Below, piece by piece: positions 9,330 through 19,319 of a stretch of 64,000 nt of DNA. Origin of the DNA: Blastobasis lacticolella (lineage: Eukaryota; Arthropoda; Insecta; Lepidoptera; Blastobasidae); the NCBI GenBank assembly GCA_905147135.1, contig LR990050.1, positions 20,458,001 through 20,522,000 of the forward strand. Direction: 5' to 3'. The notes beneath the pieces are model-generated. The model was not told the origin of the DNA, did not search any database, and saw nothing but the letters and a program-made list of their open reading frames with translations. The stretch's first letter is position 1, and every line of letters starts with the position of its first letter. A program made the position numbers and the translations under genes.

Positions 9330-11090
9330 GTGTGTCTCTGTATTACCTCTAATACGGACAAACTGATTTGAATGATGTTAAGCAGCTAGATTAGGGTCTG
9401 ATCTAACACCACTTTTTGTCCCCCCGCCCCGAACCCCCTCTTGCGCGATTTAACGTTGTAGTCCATGCAGGCGGAGCCGCGGGTGAAAAGCTCGTTCCCC
9501 ATGAAGATAACAGGGATAAGTGAATTTTGAGCATTTTATACACCGATTAAAACCACTAGACGACGACTATTACTAGACGACGGAAAGGCGATGCGATCAA
9601 AAGCTTTCCCGAAAGTTTGGTCAGACTTGTGGCGTGGCTGTCAAATAAAGTTGGCATGCTACAAATAACTCGTATTAAAATGCGAAAGTGTGTTTGTTTT
9701 TAACGCAGCGAGATCAACGAATCGTGGAGATTGTTTGCATAAAGCCGTAGAGTGATACTCAAAAATAGGTTAGTATCTACTTGCTCTTTATTGAAGTCTG
9801 CACGGACGAAGTCACGGGCAAGAGCAAGTGTTACGTAATCTTTCAAAATTTTACCTATTGTTGTGTGTGTTGTTGTTACTATGAATTCTAGCCTATCATC
9901 TTAGTCAAACGCTATAATCAATCAAGATCATATCATACTTATTCATTTATTATTTATTTTTTAATTAAGCGCGATCGATTCTATTGTGAAAGTAAATTTG
10001 CCTGTTATTGGATTTACATTTAAGTGTTAAAGATCTCTCATGTAATATTTCAATGTAACAAAAAGTGTAAATCTGTTGGCAAATAAAATAAATAAATACT
10101 TAATTTTTCCATTTTTACAAACTTTTATTTAACTTGCAATGTTTGCACATGTAGGTATGTTCGGGTCAAATGTTGGCCTAATTTGACCCACTTCCCGGCG
10201 TTCACATAGGCTGAAGTTTGGAAGGTATACCTATGTAACTTGGATGACAATGCACTAATATGGTACCATGGAGCTGATCTAATGATGGAGTCGGAAGGTG
10301 GTCATAGGAACTAATGAAAACAATAAATTACACCATCGTGTTTCGGCTCTTTTGAATGGGTTTGATGAGTACTACCGCGCGATAAAAGCTTGTTATGAAA
10401 CAATATTTTTTATTTGAGAACTTTTCATCTTTACTACTAAGTACCTACCTACCTACTTACTTTATATAGAGTTTGTAAAATTTTCCCCTGGGTATAGGTA
10501 CTATGTGAGCGACATAAGTAGTTTGGACACAGGAGATAAAATATTTATCGTTTTCAACGTCGACCTAACCTAAAGCAACACTGGGGCCAAAGTGACCCGC
10601 TCTTGGTAGGACCGCTGGACATGACCAGCCTTACATTCAGACAAGAGTTTAATATACCTACCTACAGTTAATATATTACGTGCCTAAGGTAATAAAACTC
10701 ATTGTATTCAGGGACGGTACCGAAGACGGTGTGTGAAGGAGCCCTAAACTACGCCATCATTCAATAAAGTTTAGTGCGGTCGTTGCAATAGATACAATAG
10801 AAACTAAGTATGTACTAAAGTGTAAAGTGTTCGTTCGATAGATATTGATGTAGGGGTTATGGTACCGACGCCGATGAACTGGTTGAATGGGACGCTTCCT
10901 GAGTAGGCACCTCATCTATTAGGCTCTAGTTAGAGACCTACCTACCTAAAGAACTATGGATACTTCCTGAAAGTCTCGGGCAAAATGAATGATCGATGGC
11001 GAAAGCCTATTTCAAAGCAGGGCAGGAACTATCGAGTTATAGATATGCGATCGTGTTTACCTTCGAGTAGGGAGTTAGCGTAGAAGAATA
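9330..11090. other. No host gene recognised; repeat remnants
   Basis: AT-rich DNA. 9890-10110 looks like a LINE or other retroelement 3' region ending in AAATAAATAAATA. 10130-10410 resembles 59370-59660 (shared TTTGACCCA...TTCCCGG and GGAAGGT blocks), a decayed dispersed repeat. Confidence 0.4.
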
Positions 11091-11096
11091 TGTAAC

Positions 11097-11282
11097 ATGG
11101 CAGCGAGGGGCAGCAGCAGCAGGGGAGAGTGGCTCGGGCGTGAGCCGGCGGCGGCGGGGCAGCGACAGCCAACCGGGGCGGGCGCGCGGCGCGCACTGCC
11201 GCCCGCCGCCGCCGCCGCCGCCGCCGCCTCCGCCCGCCCGGACGCCCGGCCGCGCGGCCGCCCGCCGACGCACCACGCCTAA
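11097..11282 (+). promoter_or_regulatory. GC-rich island with short low-complexity frame
   Basis: A second GC-rich island. One plus frame opens at an ATG at 11097 and stops at 11282 (61 codons, Ala/Arg/Pro-rich with a CCG run), but the strand-symmetric low complexity argues against a protein. A CpG-type regulatory island, or a first exon whose remainder I cannot see, is possible. Confidence 0.25.
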
Positions 11283-11289
11283 CTACATA

Positions 11290-12780
11290 TTGACACTTGA
11301 CTTGATGACAATATGTTGGTACCACAACTCCATCATTATTGTATAGTTCCACGAAATCACTGCAACACCGCTAACCTACCTACTGTTATACGTTCCAACC
11401 AACTATTGGTATAATGTCCTTAGATATGAGTACCTACAGGTATCCGCAATTTTCGCTGGTTCGATACAATAACCCCATTTTATTTGACCTTTATGGCATG
11501 AAGGAGAGTTTTTTAAAACTTAAATCTGTCCGTCTGTTTATTCCCTTTGGCCGTATCCGAAACAGCTGTTTCGTAACGGGTTACAAAGGTTTAAAGCAGC
11601 ATTCCCCTGTGTCGTAAAATTTTCTTTATTGTTAAACGATTGTTGTCGTTCCTAGATGTTCCGATTCCCGACTATCTGTAGGCATTGTCTGGCATTCATT
11701 GTTTACCTATCGTAGAGCGACTGTTGTGTGTTGTGCCGCTAGCTCTTTCCATTGGATCGTGACATCAATTTTATTGTTTTAAAGCACAGTGATCGAAAAT
11801 TTGAACAAAATTTATATTTCTTTTCATTTGTCTTTAAAAAATATGGAAAAATGAATTTAATCTAACTATCCGCTGATACGTCTGCGTACCTACCTATAGT
11901 AAGTAATAAATATTGCTAGGTAGGTGGACAGGTAGGATTCAAGCTACTGCTACAATCTCCGCTTGTGACATAGGTGTACCTATATTACTTAGGTACCTTC
12001 TTCTTTATAAATAAATAAATAAATAAATCTTATTTCGGTGTTGCCTTGTTTTGGGTTCGAATCACATTTGAGGGTGGAAGTAGCTAAATCTGTAATCTCC
12101 ATTAGTGTTTCTAATTCCATGGCAGTGTTTATGTCCTCTTTTGGCGGTAGGCAGGCGGAGCGCGGCATCGATGGACACACTACACTCACTACTTGAATAT
12201 ACACCACACAATACATTAAAGACACAACTATCCAATAATGATTTCTATGATGTATAACTATTTGATAAGTAATTGATAAGTAATTGATTTGATAAGTAAT
12301 GCTTTTTTCATATCGGTGCCTTCTTTCTTTGTTTGTGTGAAATAGAAAGTAACATAGTGTGAATCTGTTACTGGCCTATTTGTAAGTAACTTATTCTTTG
12401 TTTACTTATAATGTAATGTGCTGTAGATTCTTGTTGAATAAAGAAATAAATAAATAAATAAATAGAGTTCTATTTTCCAACAATTAATCCATACACAATT
12501 TCCACAATTTATGGATTGAATTTTATTTAGTAGTGACCTAAAAGAAAAACCAAAGCTCGTCAAAGGACAAGACGACTACTCGTCTTCAGTCTTTCTCTAT
12601 GTATACCAGAATGAAAAAACGGTCTCGTTTCAGTCGACATTTAATTGATGATTTTATCATCTCATCGCCAATTCGTCAGTTATTATACCAGTGGCGTATA
12701 GGTTAAGCTTGGGGGGTAGCAAACTACAGTAGGTACCAATAGCCTAAAATAGTCTCACCGTATAGGTATTAGTCATAGGT
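11290..12780. other. No gene recognised; short tandem runs
   Basis: Contains AAAT microsatellites at about 12006-12027 and 12440-12463, which may be retroelement tails, and no convincing coding frame. Confidence 0.4.
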
Positions 12781-12814
12781 GCACGAATGGGTCGTCAGAA
12801 GCTGCGATTCATCA

Positions 12815-13060
12815 TCGTCCTAACGTTTATCCCGGCCTCTGCCAGGGTCCGCTTTCCTACTCATTCTCCTCCACTTCGCCCGGTCTTCGGCATCCTCGCG
12901 TCGTAGGCCGTTGGCTAACGCATCAGACTCAGCAATGTCAATCCATCGCGTCTTGGGTCGCTCACGGGGCCTCTTCGCTGATACCGGCAAGATCAGGCAC
13001 CTATTTCCCACGTATCACTGAGGCTCACGTATCACGTGACCGAACCAGCGCAGGCGAACC
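12815..13060 (-). mobile_element. RTE-type LINE, 3' end fragment
   Basis: On the minus strand the frame encodes KRPRERPKTRWIDIAESDAL followed by LRREDAEDRAKWRRM and RKADPG. This is the arginine-rich C-terminus typical of RTE-clade reverse transcriptases. The 3' end, with ATGATGATG-type sequence at about 12811, matches short tails at about 26068-26150 and 59546-59583. The fragment is 5'-truncated. Confidence 0.65.
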
Positions 13061-13164
13061 TCCTTGATCTTACCTGCGAAATCTACTCGATGTACTCGTT
13101 ACGTACTCGATCGAGCCGCGTAACTCCTAGCTGCCTTGTGTTAGGTACTTTTAATATAAAAATG

Positions 13165-13480
13165 GACGAGCGCAATGATCATGAAATTTTCGAAATTTTG
13201 GCGTCTGAAAATAAACTAAGTCATCGAATGAGCGAGCGCAGCGAGCTCACAAAGTTCTACTATTTGACTATTAAAATATAAATTACCTAATGAGTGAGGA
13301 AGCTCAAAAGTTTTGGAAATTTGTCTTTTATAGGCACGGAAGTTAGTCGTAACAAAAGTAATGAAATGTGCGCTGAATAAGTGAGCTCAGCGAAATAGCC
13401 GTAATTTTAAAAAATTAATTTTAAGCGGTAGTTGTAATAAAAAAAATTACTGAACGAGCTAGGAATTTCAGTAAAAATAA
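13165..13480 (+). repeat. Dispersed repeat with GAGCGAGCGCAGCGAGC motif
   Basis: The GAGCGAGCGCAGCGAGC signature and related GAGTGAGGAAGCTC and TGAGCTCAGCGAA variants recur at spacing near 90-100 bases. The inverse (GCTCGCTGCGCTCGCTC) occurs at about 41610-41850, so this is a dispersed family in opposite orientation there. Confidence 0.5.
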
Positions 13481-13647
13481 ATTACATTCTATAATTCAGG
13501 TAACTGAATGTGATCCAATTTGGACAGGTTTCCGCTGTTAACTGGGTCACGGAAGTTAGATGGCAGAGCTATATTCCCCACACACACACATATGAGTCCT
13601 GATACTTGAATTAAAATATTTCATTTCATTTCATTAATTAATGATCT

Positions 13648-13722
13648 GCCAAACCGTAGAACCGTGGTCAAGGCGGACCCAGGGCCCTCGCGCGCGTGAG
13701 CACAACCGGGACACGATCACCT
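13648..13722 (+). repeat. Short dispersed repeat (GAGCACAACCGGGACAC)
   Basis: Shares GTCAAGGCGGACCCAGGGCC and GAGCACAACCGGGACAC with 52428-52505, and part with 23553-23625. Type not identified. Confidence 0.5.
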
Positions 13723-13977
13723 ACATCATGTACTTATACCACGACATATCTAATAAGGTAGGTAGGTACTTATCGTTGAATGATCAAGACTGGCGGGAGT
13801 AGGTCAAGCTATGAGTGAGTATGAGCATTACCATCTAATGCAAATCGTCTAATTCGGCTTCGTAGAGCGTCGTTTCTTCGTAAATTTACCTCTACCTCTA
13901 CGTATGAGCGGAGTACAAACAAATTGTGGTACCTATGTAGGTAAACCAGTGAAGCTAACTAAATTCCAGATACAGAA

Positions 13978-14415
13978 ATGTTGGTAGGGACGATGGTGGC
14001 GACGGTGGTGGTGGGGCGGGGCGGCGCGCGGCGGTCAGCGGCACCGGCCCGGCCGCCCGCTGACCTACATGCGGCTCTGCGGCACCGCGGCACCGCGAGC
14101 GAGCATGCCTGCCGGCTGCCGGCTGCCGCTGCTACGCTGGCCTACCTAACTATGCACGGCTACCTACCGTACCACTCAATATCACAAAGACGCAGCCTGG
14201 GCCATCGACGTTTCATTACAGTAGATTCATGCAGTGGACGTTTCGACACAGTGTCCATATGTGAACCTAAAGGTGACCTAGACTTTTCTAGCCCTGTAGC
14301 CACTACAGACGACATTATTATTGGCCGCCCTTTACCTGCGCAACCACCCAATAGCCTCAGTGAACTGAGGCGCACAGTAGGTACCTACGTAGGTACGGAT
14401 GTAGAAGTAATCTAA
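13978..14415 (+). other. Open frame of 145 codons, doubtful gene
   Basis: A GC-rich first third (13990-14120) opens at an ATG and the frame runs on through AT-richer DNA to a stop at 14415. No domain, signal peptide or repeat is recognisable, and the first third resembles the other GC islands. It could be a promoter island followed by chance open frame, or a lineage-specific exon. No splice context favours either. Confidence 0.2.
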
Positions 14416-14439
14416 CAGTACTTAGGTATAATATTTATT

Positions 14440-14670
14440 ATACAGAGGTTTGTGTGTTTGTAAGTCTGTTTATATGTTGAGATTAATCTCCGAAACTACC
14501 GAACCGATTTTGAAAATTCTTTCACAAGCTACAAATAGGGTACCGAGACATAAGCAAGTCCAATATTCTAATCTATTTGGCTGTCTATCTCTGCGCGCAT
14601 CACTGAAAAACCGCTGGACGAATTTTGATGGGGTTAGAATAGATTAAAAGTACCCGATCATTTTCCGCAA
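14440..14670 (+). repeat. Degenerate dispersed repeat
   Basis: GTTTGTAAGTCTGTTTATATG, CGAACCGATTTTGAAAATTC and CTGGACGAATTTTGATG are variants of a block also seen at about 38885-38985 (GTTTGTTAGTCTTTCATGC, CGGATTTTGATGAAAGTTTG). The family is not identified. Confidence 0.4.
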
Positions 14671-14679
14671 CACAACTTG

Positions 14680-15480
14680 CCCCTATTTTATGTAGGGGTG
14701 GGGTTTATTATTTGAGGAACACTAATGTTCCTGTCAACCTAATTCCTCAAGGAAATTCAAGAGCTTTCAAGCTCCGGATATCTTAGAACACAACACGATG
14801 CCGCTCGAGTACCGCACGGTCTGCCCGCTCACAATACATTCAACCCGCTGCTTTGCCCCACGGTAGCGTAAATTGTTGTGCGACTTTTGTGTCACCGTCG
14901 CACAACATTTTGTGTCAATAATAAACTTGTCAGAGAGGGAGGGAGAAATTTTTGGCAGGGCCTCCCTTGCTTGTCTGCTGTCCTCTTTTTGATGGGCTTT
15001 TTACTGTTTGGTAGCTTGGGTCCCACTTAAAATGTTGCCAGTTTTTCATCTAATTTGAGCTTTCAGATTTAGCTCCCCGAAGGACCAGCATTCATACAAT
15101 ACTGAGGTCATTTAAAAATAAAAGTTAGTCATATTGTTTAGCGTTTTAAGTTACGTAATTGTGGTTAGGTAGGTACCTCCCTATGAATTGTGGTAGTGAG
15201 AACCACAGCCACCCAGATGGCCGGCTAGCGGACCTTTTAAGCGAGAGTACCACCTAGTTCCATGCCCAGTGCCGCCGCCTGCCATGTCACTACTAACTCT
15301 ACTGTAAGTAATCAGATACCTAATCGAGTTCGGGCTGATGATGGGGCGCAGTGCTAACTGACGATGTGGGCCTCCTTTGGCCCTAGTGTCTGCCTCTTTG
15401 GTTCCTTTATCCACAGATTCGTAGATACACTAGTTCATCTGTGGCACAGATGTGACATTTATCTGAAGTATGTGGTTGTC
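14680..15480. other. No gene recognised
   Basis: Mixed-composition DNA upstream of the microprotein transcript. The last 100 bases before 15490 may hold its promoter, but no clear core element is seen. Confidence 0.35.
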
Positions 15481-15584
15481 GTAGCCGCATTATGTAGGCG
15501 GTGAGCTGTTGTCCCAGCGCGGCTGGGCGGATTGGCGCGCAGCAGGCGAGGCCGGATGAGCGGAGACGAGCGCACGCACGCGGC

Positions 15585-15740
15585 ATGGGGCGCGACAGGG
15601 AGCTAGACACGGGCTCGCGGGTAATCGCTGACGTGCTTCGAGTGCTGATCGTGTACGCGTGCATCTTGATGGTGCACAGCTTGCTCTATTGGAGCAAGCG
15701 CTGGATGCGCTCGGCCGCGCGCCGCCGCGACGCCAGCTGA
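15585..15740 (+). CDS. Small membrane protein A (51 aa), first of a pair
   Basis: Starts at an ATG in good context (GGCATGGGG). Residues 1-12 are charged (MGRDRELDTGSR). Residues about 13-36 form one strongly hydrophobic helix (VIADVLRVLIVYACILMVHS and beyond). Residues 37-51 are a basic tail (SKRWMRSAARRRDAS). Hydrophilic-helix-basic order suggests a single-pass protein with the basic tail on the cytosolic or matrix side. I recognise no family. A second small membrane protein frame begins 13 bases after this stop, in another frame, with no room for a promoter or intron, so both are probably read from one mRNA. An AATAAA at 16090-16095 closes the unit. An upstream start at 15501 in the same frame would add a Cys/Arg-rich stretch and is less likely. 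Confidence 0.6.
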   Translation: MGRDRELDTGSRVIADVLRVLIVYACILMVHSLLYWSKRWMRSAARRRDAS

Positions 15741-15753
15741 CTGCCACTGCGAC

Positions 15754-15963
15754 ATGCCCTCGACGGACTCGGCTTGGCCCACGCCAGAATTCACGCAGTC
15801 CTTCGTCAACGGCTCCTTAGGCCTGTTCTACATCTACATATTTATTCTGACGGTGTTCGACATTATAGAGATGTGGCGGCCCAAACCGGATCCTAAGCCG
15901 TGCCGCCCGCGCTCGCGCCGCAAGCGCAGCAGGTACTGTCGGAAATGCAAGACTCATTACTAA
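15754..15963 (+). CDS. Small membrane protein B (69 aa), second of a pair
   Basis: Residues 1-20 are polar (MPSTDSAWPTPEFTQSFVNG). Residues about 21-40 form one hydrophobic helix (SLGLFYIYIFILTVFDIIEM). Residues 41-69 are a strongly basic, proline-rich tail (WRPKPDPKPCRPRSRRKRSR) ending in a CRKCK motif, which could bind a metal or form a disulfide. The layout copies protein A: polar N-terminus, one helix, basic tail. It has no close upstream promoter of its own, so translation by leaky scanning or reinitiation after A is inferred. The stop at 15961-15963 lies 126 bases before the AATAAA. Family unknown. Known insect bicistronic microproteins offer a precedent for the arrangement, not evidence of homology. 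Confidence 0.6.
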   Translation: MPSTDSAWPTPEFTQSFVNGSLGLFYIYIFILTVFDIIEMWRPKPDPKPCRPRSRRKRSRYCRKCKTHY

Positions 15964-16089
15964 CTTAATGCAAACCAAAAGGCCAAATGTACATTTTTCG
16001 ACGCTAATTACAAAAAATTTACAATAGATGAAAAATATTCACTCCGAATTTGAGAATCATTCATACTTTCCTTTGTATAACAGTAAATG

Positions 16090-16095
16090 AATAAA
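16090..16095 (+). terminator. Poly-A signal of microprotein transcript
   Basis: AATAAA 127 bases after the second stop, followed by a T/GT-rich stretch (TTTTTTTGTTGTAT), as expected of a cleavage region. Confidence 0.6.
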
Positions 16096-16111
16096 TTTTT
16101 TTGTTGTATAT

Positions 16112-16117
16112 TTTATT
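16112..16117 (-). terminator. Candidate poly-A signal of Mre11
   Basis: TTTATT on the plus strand gives AATAAA on the minus strand, 314 bases after the Mre11 stop. It lies within 25 bases of the convergent transcript's signal, so the two 3' ends would nearly meet or overlap. Confidence 0.45.
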
Positions 16118-16430
16118 ACTCTTAACTTTTAGTTAGATATACAATGTTATCTATTTCCTTCTATGACAACAATACATTCCCGACCGATCTCTTAATTCTA
16201 TTTCTGATTCGCCTGTTTCTGTGCTTTGTTTCCAAACTTCTTGTGGGAGAATTTTTCACTTTTTTAGTTTTTTATATCAATTTTATGACATAATATTATT
16301 TTTATGGATAATGTAGGAATGTAGTTGGACTGGGACGGAAGCAATAACACTAAGCATTTGACGACAAAATGATGTAATAATATTCATAAAATTAACTTAT
16401 GTTAATTATTCTTAAATGTTAAAGTGGAAA

Positions 16431-18305
16431 TTAATCGGAATCTTCAATGTCGGGCGAGCCGCGGCGAGTGCGGGCGCCGCGCTCGGCGTAGTTCTGCAGC
16501 CACGAGGCGGACTTCTGCGCGGCGGAGCGGCGCGGCGTGCGGCGCTCGGGCGGCGTGGCGGGCTCCCGCGGCGGCGGCGCCGGGGCCGCGGGCTGCCGGC
16601 CGCGCCCGCGCGCCCCGCCCCGCGCGCGCCCCCGCCCGCGCCCGCGCCCGCGCCCCGCGCCCGCCGCCGCCGCCAGCTCCTCCTCGTCGTCGCTGGACAG
16701 CACCACCACGGGCCGCCGCATGGCGCCCGGCGTGGGCGGCTTGCTCGCGGCGGCGTCGATCAGCCGCTTGAGCGTGGGCTCGTCGGCGGCGTCCAGCTCC
16801 AGCTTGCCGGCCTGCAGCCGCTCCAGCACCTCCTGCTCGGTCTCGGCGGCGGACTGCAGCAGCATGTCGACGCAGCGCCGCTTGTGCGCATCGAACACGC
16901 GCCGGAACACCTCGTCGTCGTGCTTGAGCGTGAAGTCGCGCACGGCGTCCGTCATGGCGCGCACGGACAGCACGCGCGGCCGCCGCTCGGGGGGCTGCGC
17001 GGCGTAGTAGGAGCGCAGCAGCTCCTCCACGTCGGCGGCCTGCGCCGCGCCCTCGATGGCCGCCGCCTCCGCGTCGCCGTCCTGCAGCGGCTTGCGCTCG
17101 CGGATGCGCTTCTCGCGCTTCATGTTCAATATGTCACTAGAATTTGCGACTAGCCCGTTAAAGTTTTGTCCGAATCGCATCTTATTGAAGTTCTGACTTT
17201 CTCTTTCATATAACACGTTCAATCTGACCAATGGCAGAGTGGGTTGCCTCGGATCACCACTGAGATTTTTATTGGCTTCTTCTATCGCTTCATTAATTTT
17301 ACCTTGTAGAAATTTTTGAATATTTTCACTTTCATTAACTTGCTCTTCTCCCAAATTCTCTTCTGAGAGGACAATAGTTTTAAAAATGAAAGGCCTGACA
17401 GTTTTTAATGGTATTGGTGTTAAAATCATTTCCTTCTTGTGAACTTGCAAAAGTGCACAGTGTTTGGGCAATGATTCACCAGCTGCCAGAGAAGTGGCCA
17501 CAGTACTGCCCGGTTGAATCACTGAAAAATTATCATTATCTTTTCTACCCTTTATGGGAAACACTAAGCTGTCATGTTCGTGTCCCCAAATTACAAGATC
17601 CAGAAATTTTGGTAATACATCTTCAGGAATGTAGTTCCCAGGGCCTCTATCTGCTCTATTTTGATGCAAGACGAACAAATTAAACCAGTCATCACTATTC
17701 TCTGGTAGTTCCATTTCAACCTTTTTTTCAACGAAAAGTCGTGACAGTCGTTGGTCTTTAAGGTGGCTTAGGCCATATAAAGCAAGCTGGGTACTTCCTT
17801 TACGCATTAATACCGGTGAAATGCGAACTTGGGTGTAATCATTCCATCTACCAAAGTAATTGACGAGCCCAGTAATAGATAGTATGTCAAGTGAACTGAC
17901 GCTGCCTTGTCCTACAGGATCATCATGATTACCATGTATGGACAGGACAGGATATGATATATTTAAGTTAGGATCCTCATAATTAACATTTCTTGAGAAA
18001 TTCTCCAGCTGGTCAGAAAGCAACTCGATGCTGACGGGTTTGTCACCGAAACAATATTTACGCAGAAGTTGCGTGCATTTGAACAAACAACTGGGCGAAG
18101 GCTTCGCGTGGTCAAACAGGTCGCCACCCAACAGTACCAAATCCACATCATATTCTACTGCCAGAGATAACACTTCTTCAAAGGCGATGAAACTATCCTC
18201 ACCACGCACGGCATCATTTTCCATAAACCCTAAATGTATATCTGAAGCAATTAGTATTCTGAGGGTATCTTGTGGAGAAAAGGATTCACTATCACTGGTT
18301 ACCAT
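16431..18305 (-). CDS. mre11: Double-strand break repair nuclease Mre11
   Basis: A single open frame of 624 aa encodes Mre11, the Mn-dependent nuclease of the Mre11-Rad50-Nbs complex. The complex senses and trims DNA double-strand breaks and activates ATM in the nucleus. The phosphodiesterase motifs are all present: DIHLG (Asp22, His24), GGDLFDHAKPS (Asp62), GNHDDP (Asn126, His127), LHQNRADRG (His214) and GHEHD (His242, His244). The DNA-binding capping domain follows to about residue 390. Residues about 545-570 form an Arg-Gly-rich tract like the GAR motif methylated in other animals. The length is close to the fruit-fly protein. The ATG at 18303-18305 lies 17 codons before the first motif. 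There are no introns. Base composition jumps near 17125: the N-terminal 390 codons are AT-rich and the C-terminal 230 are extremely GC-rich. The gene is convergent with the microprotein pair. Identification is secure from motifs and order. Confidence 0.97.
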   Translation of the reverse strand: MVTSDSESFSPQDTLRILIASDIHLGFMENDAVRGEDSFIAFEEVLSLAVEYDVDLVLLGGDLFDHAKPSPSCLFKCTQLLRKYCFGDKPVSIELLSDQLENFSRNVNYEDPNLNISYPVLSIHGNHDDPVGQGSVSSLDILSITGLVNYFGRWNDYTQVRISPVLMRKGSTQLALYGLSHLKDQRLSRLFVEKKVEMELPENSDDWFNLFVLHQNRADRGPGNYIPEDVLPKFLDLVIWGHEHDSLVFPIKGRKDNDNFSVIQPGSTVATSLAAGESLPKHCALLQVHKKEMILTPIPLKTVRPFIFKTIVLSEENLGEEQVNESENIQKFLQGKINEAIEEANKNLSGDPRQPTLPLVRLNVLYERESQNFNKMRFGQNFNGLVANSSDILNMKREKRIRERKPLQDGDAEAAAIEGAAQAADVEELLRSYYAAQPPERRPRVLSVRAMTDAVRDFTLKHDDEVFRRVFDAHKRRCVDMLLQSAAETEQEVLERLQAGKLELDAADEPTLKRLIDAAASKPPTPGAMRRPVVVLSSDDEEELAAAAGAGRGRGRGRGRARGGARGRGRQPAAPAPPPREPATPPERRTPRRSAAQKSASWLQNYAERGARTRRGSPDIEDSD

Positions 18306-18840
18306 TGTGTATGATTATTATCAAAGATAAACTGCAGTAATAAACAAGTTTAGTAATGTATAAGTATTCTTCAAGAGCAACATAAAACGGCGGGCGCGGC
18401 GTCCGGTCCGGCGTCTCAAAGTGACATTTAGATTAGGTTTGTTGGTATGTTAATAGTCTGTTTTGCAAATATTATGTGCAAGTCCGAGGTAAATCTCATA
18501 AAAGCGCCTCCAAACAACACAACATTTAGTCATCGGACGGCTTTGACCCTCTGCCAACTGTATGAAGCTGGTTACACATTACTGTGGTACACATCGGCTC
18601 AACGAATGGGTTCCGAATCCATCGAAACAGCGTTTTGTCGATTACTTCTATCCCTTTGAAATTATCGCCACGCTTCGGATCTCCGGCAAACGCTTACGAA
18701 CAATTATTGGCATTTACAAATCCGTCCAAATAGGACATTCGCTGGCATTTTGGATGGTGTGTACAAAGCATAAAAAAATCATACATTGCATCAGGAGTGG
18801 TACCGCCTATTTCCAATTAACGCCGCCAGCTTGATCCCAC
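18306..18840. other. Mre11 upstream region
   Basis: A GC-rich patch at 18388-18416 lies about 85-110 bases upstream of the Mre11 start and is a fair promoter candidate on the minus strand. A plus-strand open frame (18562-18834) has no recognisable domain. 18790-18848 is part of a dispersed repeat (see 18833-18849). Confidence 0.35.
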
Positions 18841-18849
18841 CCTGTGGAA
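18833..18849 (+). repeat. Dispersed repeat, left part (split by MITE)
   Basis: GATCCCACCCTGTGGAA continues after the MITE at 19268 as TTACGTCATAGAATTTCTAC. The uninterrupted version is at about 54878-54940 (GATCCCATCCTGTGGAATGA, then CGTCACAGAATTCGTACTGC). Inverse copies lie near 51865 and 55455. Confidence 0.65.
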
Positions 18850-19267
18850 TGAGGAGTTTTCCAGTAGGTATTGATAGTTGGTTTCAAAAAGCATCAACAG
18901 ATGGCGCTCCTACAATTTTAGTAATCTTTTTATAATCTGTATGATGGTGGCAGTGTTTTCATGCAGCCAACTAATACTAAATTCAAAAATAAAATGTTTA
19001 TTAATATAAACAAACATAATTGTTAAATGTTGAACGAAGTGTAAAATGAAATATTTATAGAAGTTGGCACTTTGTTCCATTATTATTACAACCTCTAAAA
19101 TGGTTGAAAACTATTGAAAAATACAATATTATCCAATACAACGTACCCGGTGTTTAAATCCTGTTTGCTAAGAACCTATTTCAAGCAATTATCAATTACC
19201 AAAATTGTCGGGGTGCCATCTAGTAAGTGGTTAGGAATGCTTTAGATACCTATTGGAAAACTGCTCA
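18850..19267. mobile_element. MITE copy 1 (418 bp)
   Basis: Left end TGAGGAGTTTTCCAGTAGGT; right end CCTATTGGAAAACTGCTCA, its near-perfect reverse complement. GATGGCGCTCC and GGTGCCATC form a second, inner inverted pair. There is no coding capacity. It inserted into a repeat whose unoccupied form is visible at 54878-54940. Confidence 0.8.
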
Positions 19268-19319
19268 TTACGTCATAGAATTTCTACCGCCGAACTCAGT
19301 ATCGGCCAGAATGAACAAA

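Noticed and set aside
11097..11282. 61-codon Ala/Arg/Pro protein
   Set aside because: Low complexity in all frames of a GC island and no homologous feel; kept only as a possible regulatory island.
12040..12066. GGGTTCGAATC resembling a tRNA B box
   Set aside because: No cloverleaf can be drawn around it and no A box is found at the right distance. It could be a tRNA-derived SINE relic, but nothing else supports that.
16416..17153. 245- and 156-codon plus-strand frames
   Set aside because: They lie opposite the GC-rich C-terminal half of Mre11, are low-complexity Arg/Ala/Leu or Ser/Arg, and have no support of their own.
18562..18834. 90-codon plus-strand frame upstream of Mre11
   Set aside because: No domain, ordinary composition, and its right part overlaps a dispersed repeat.
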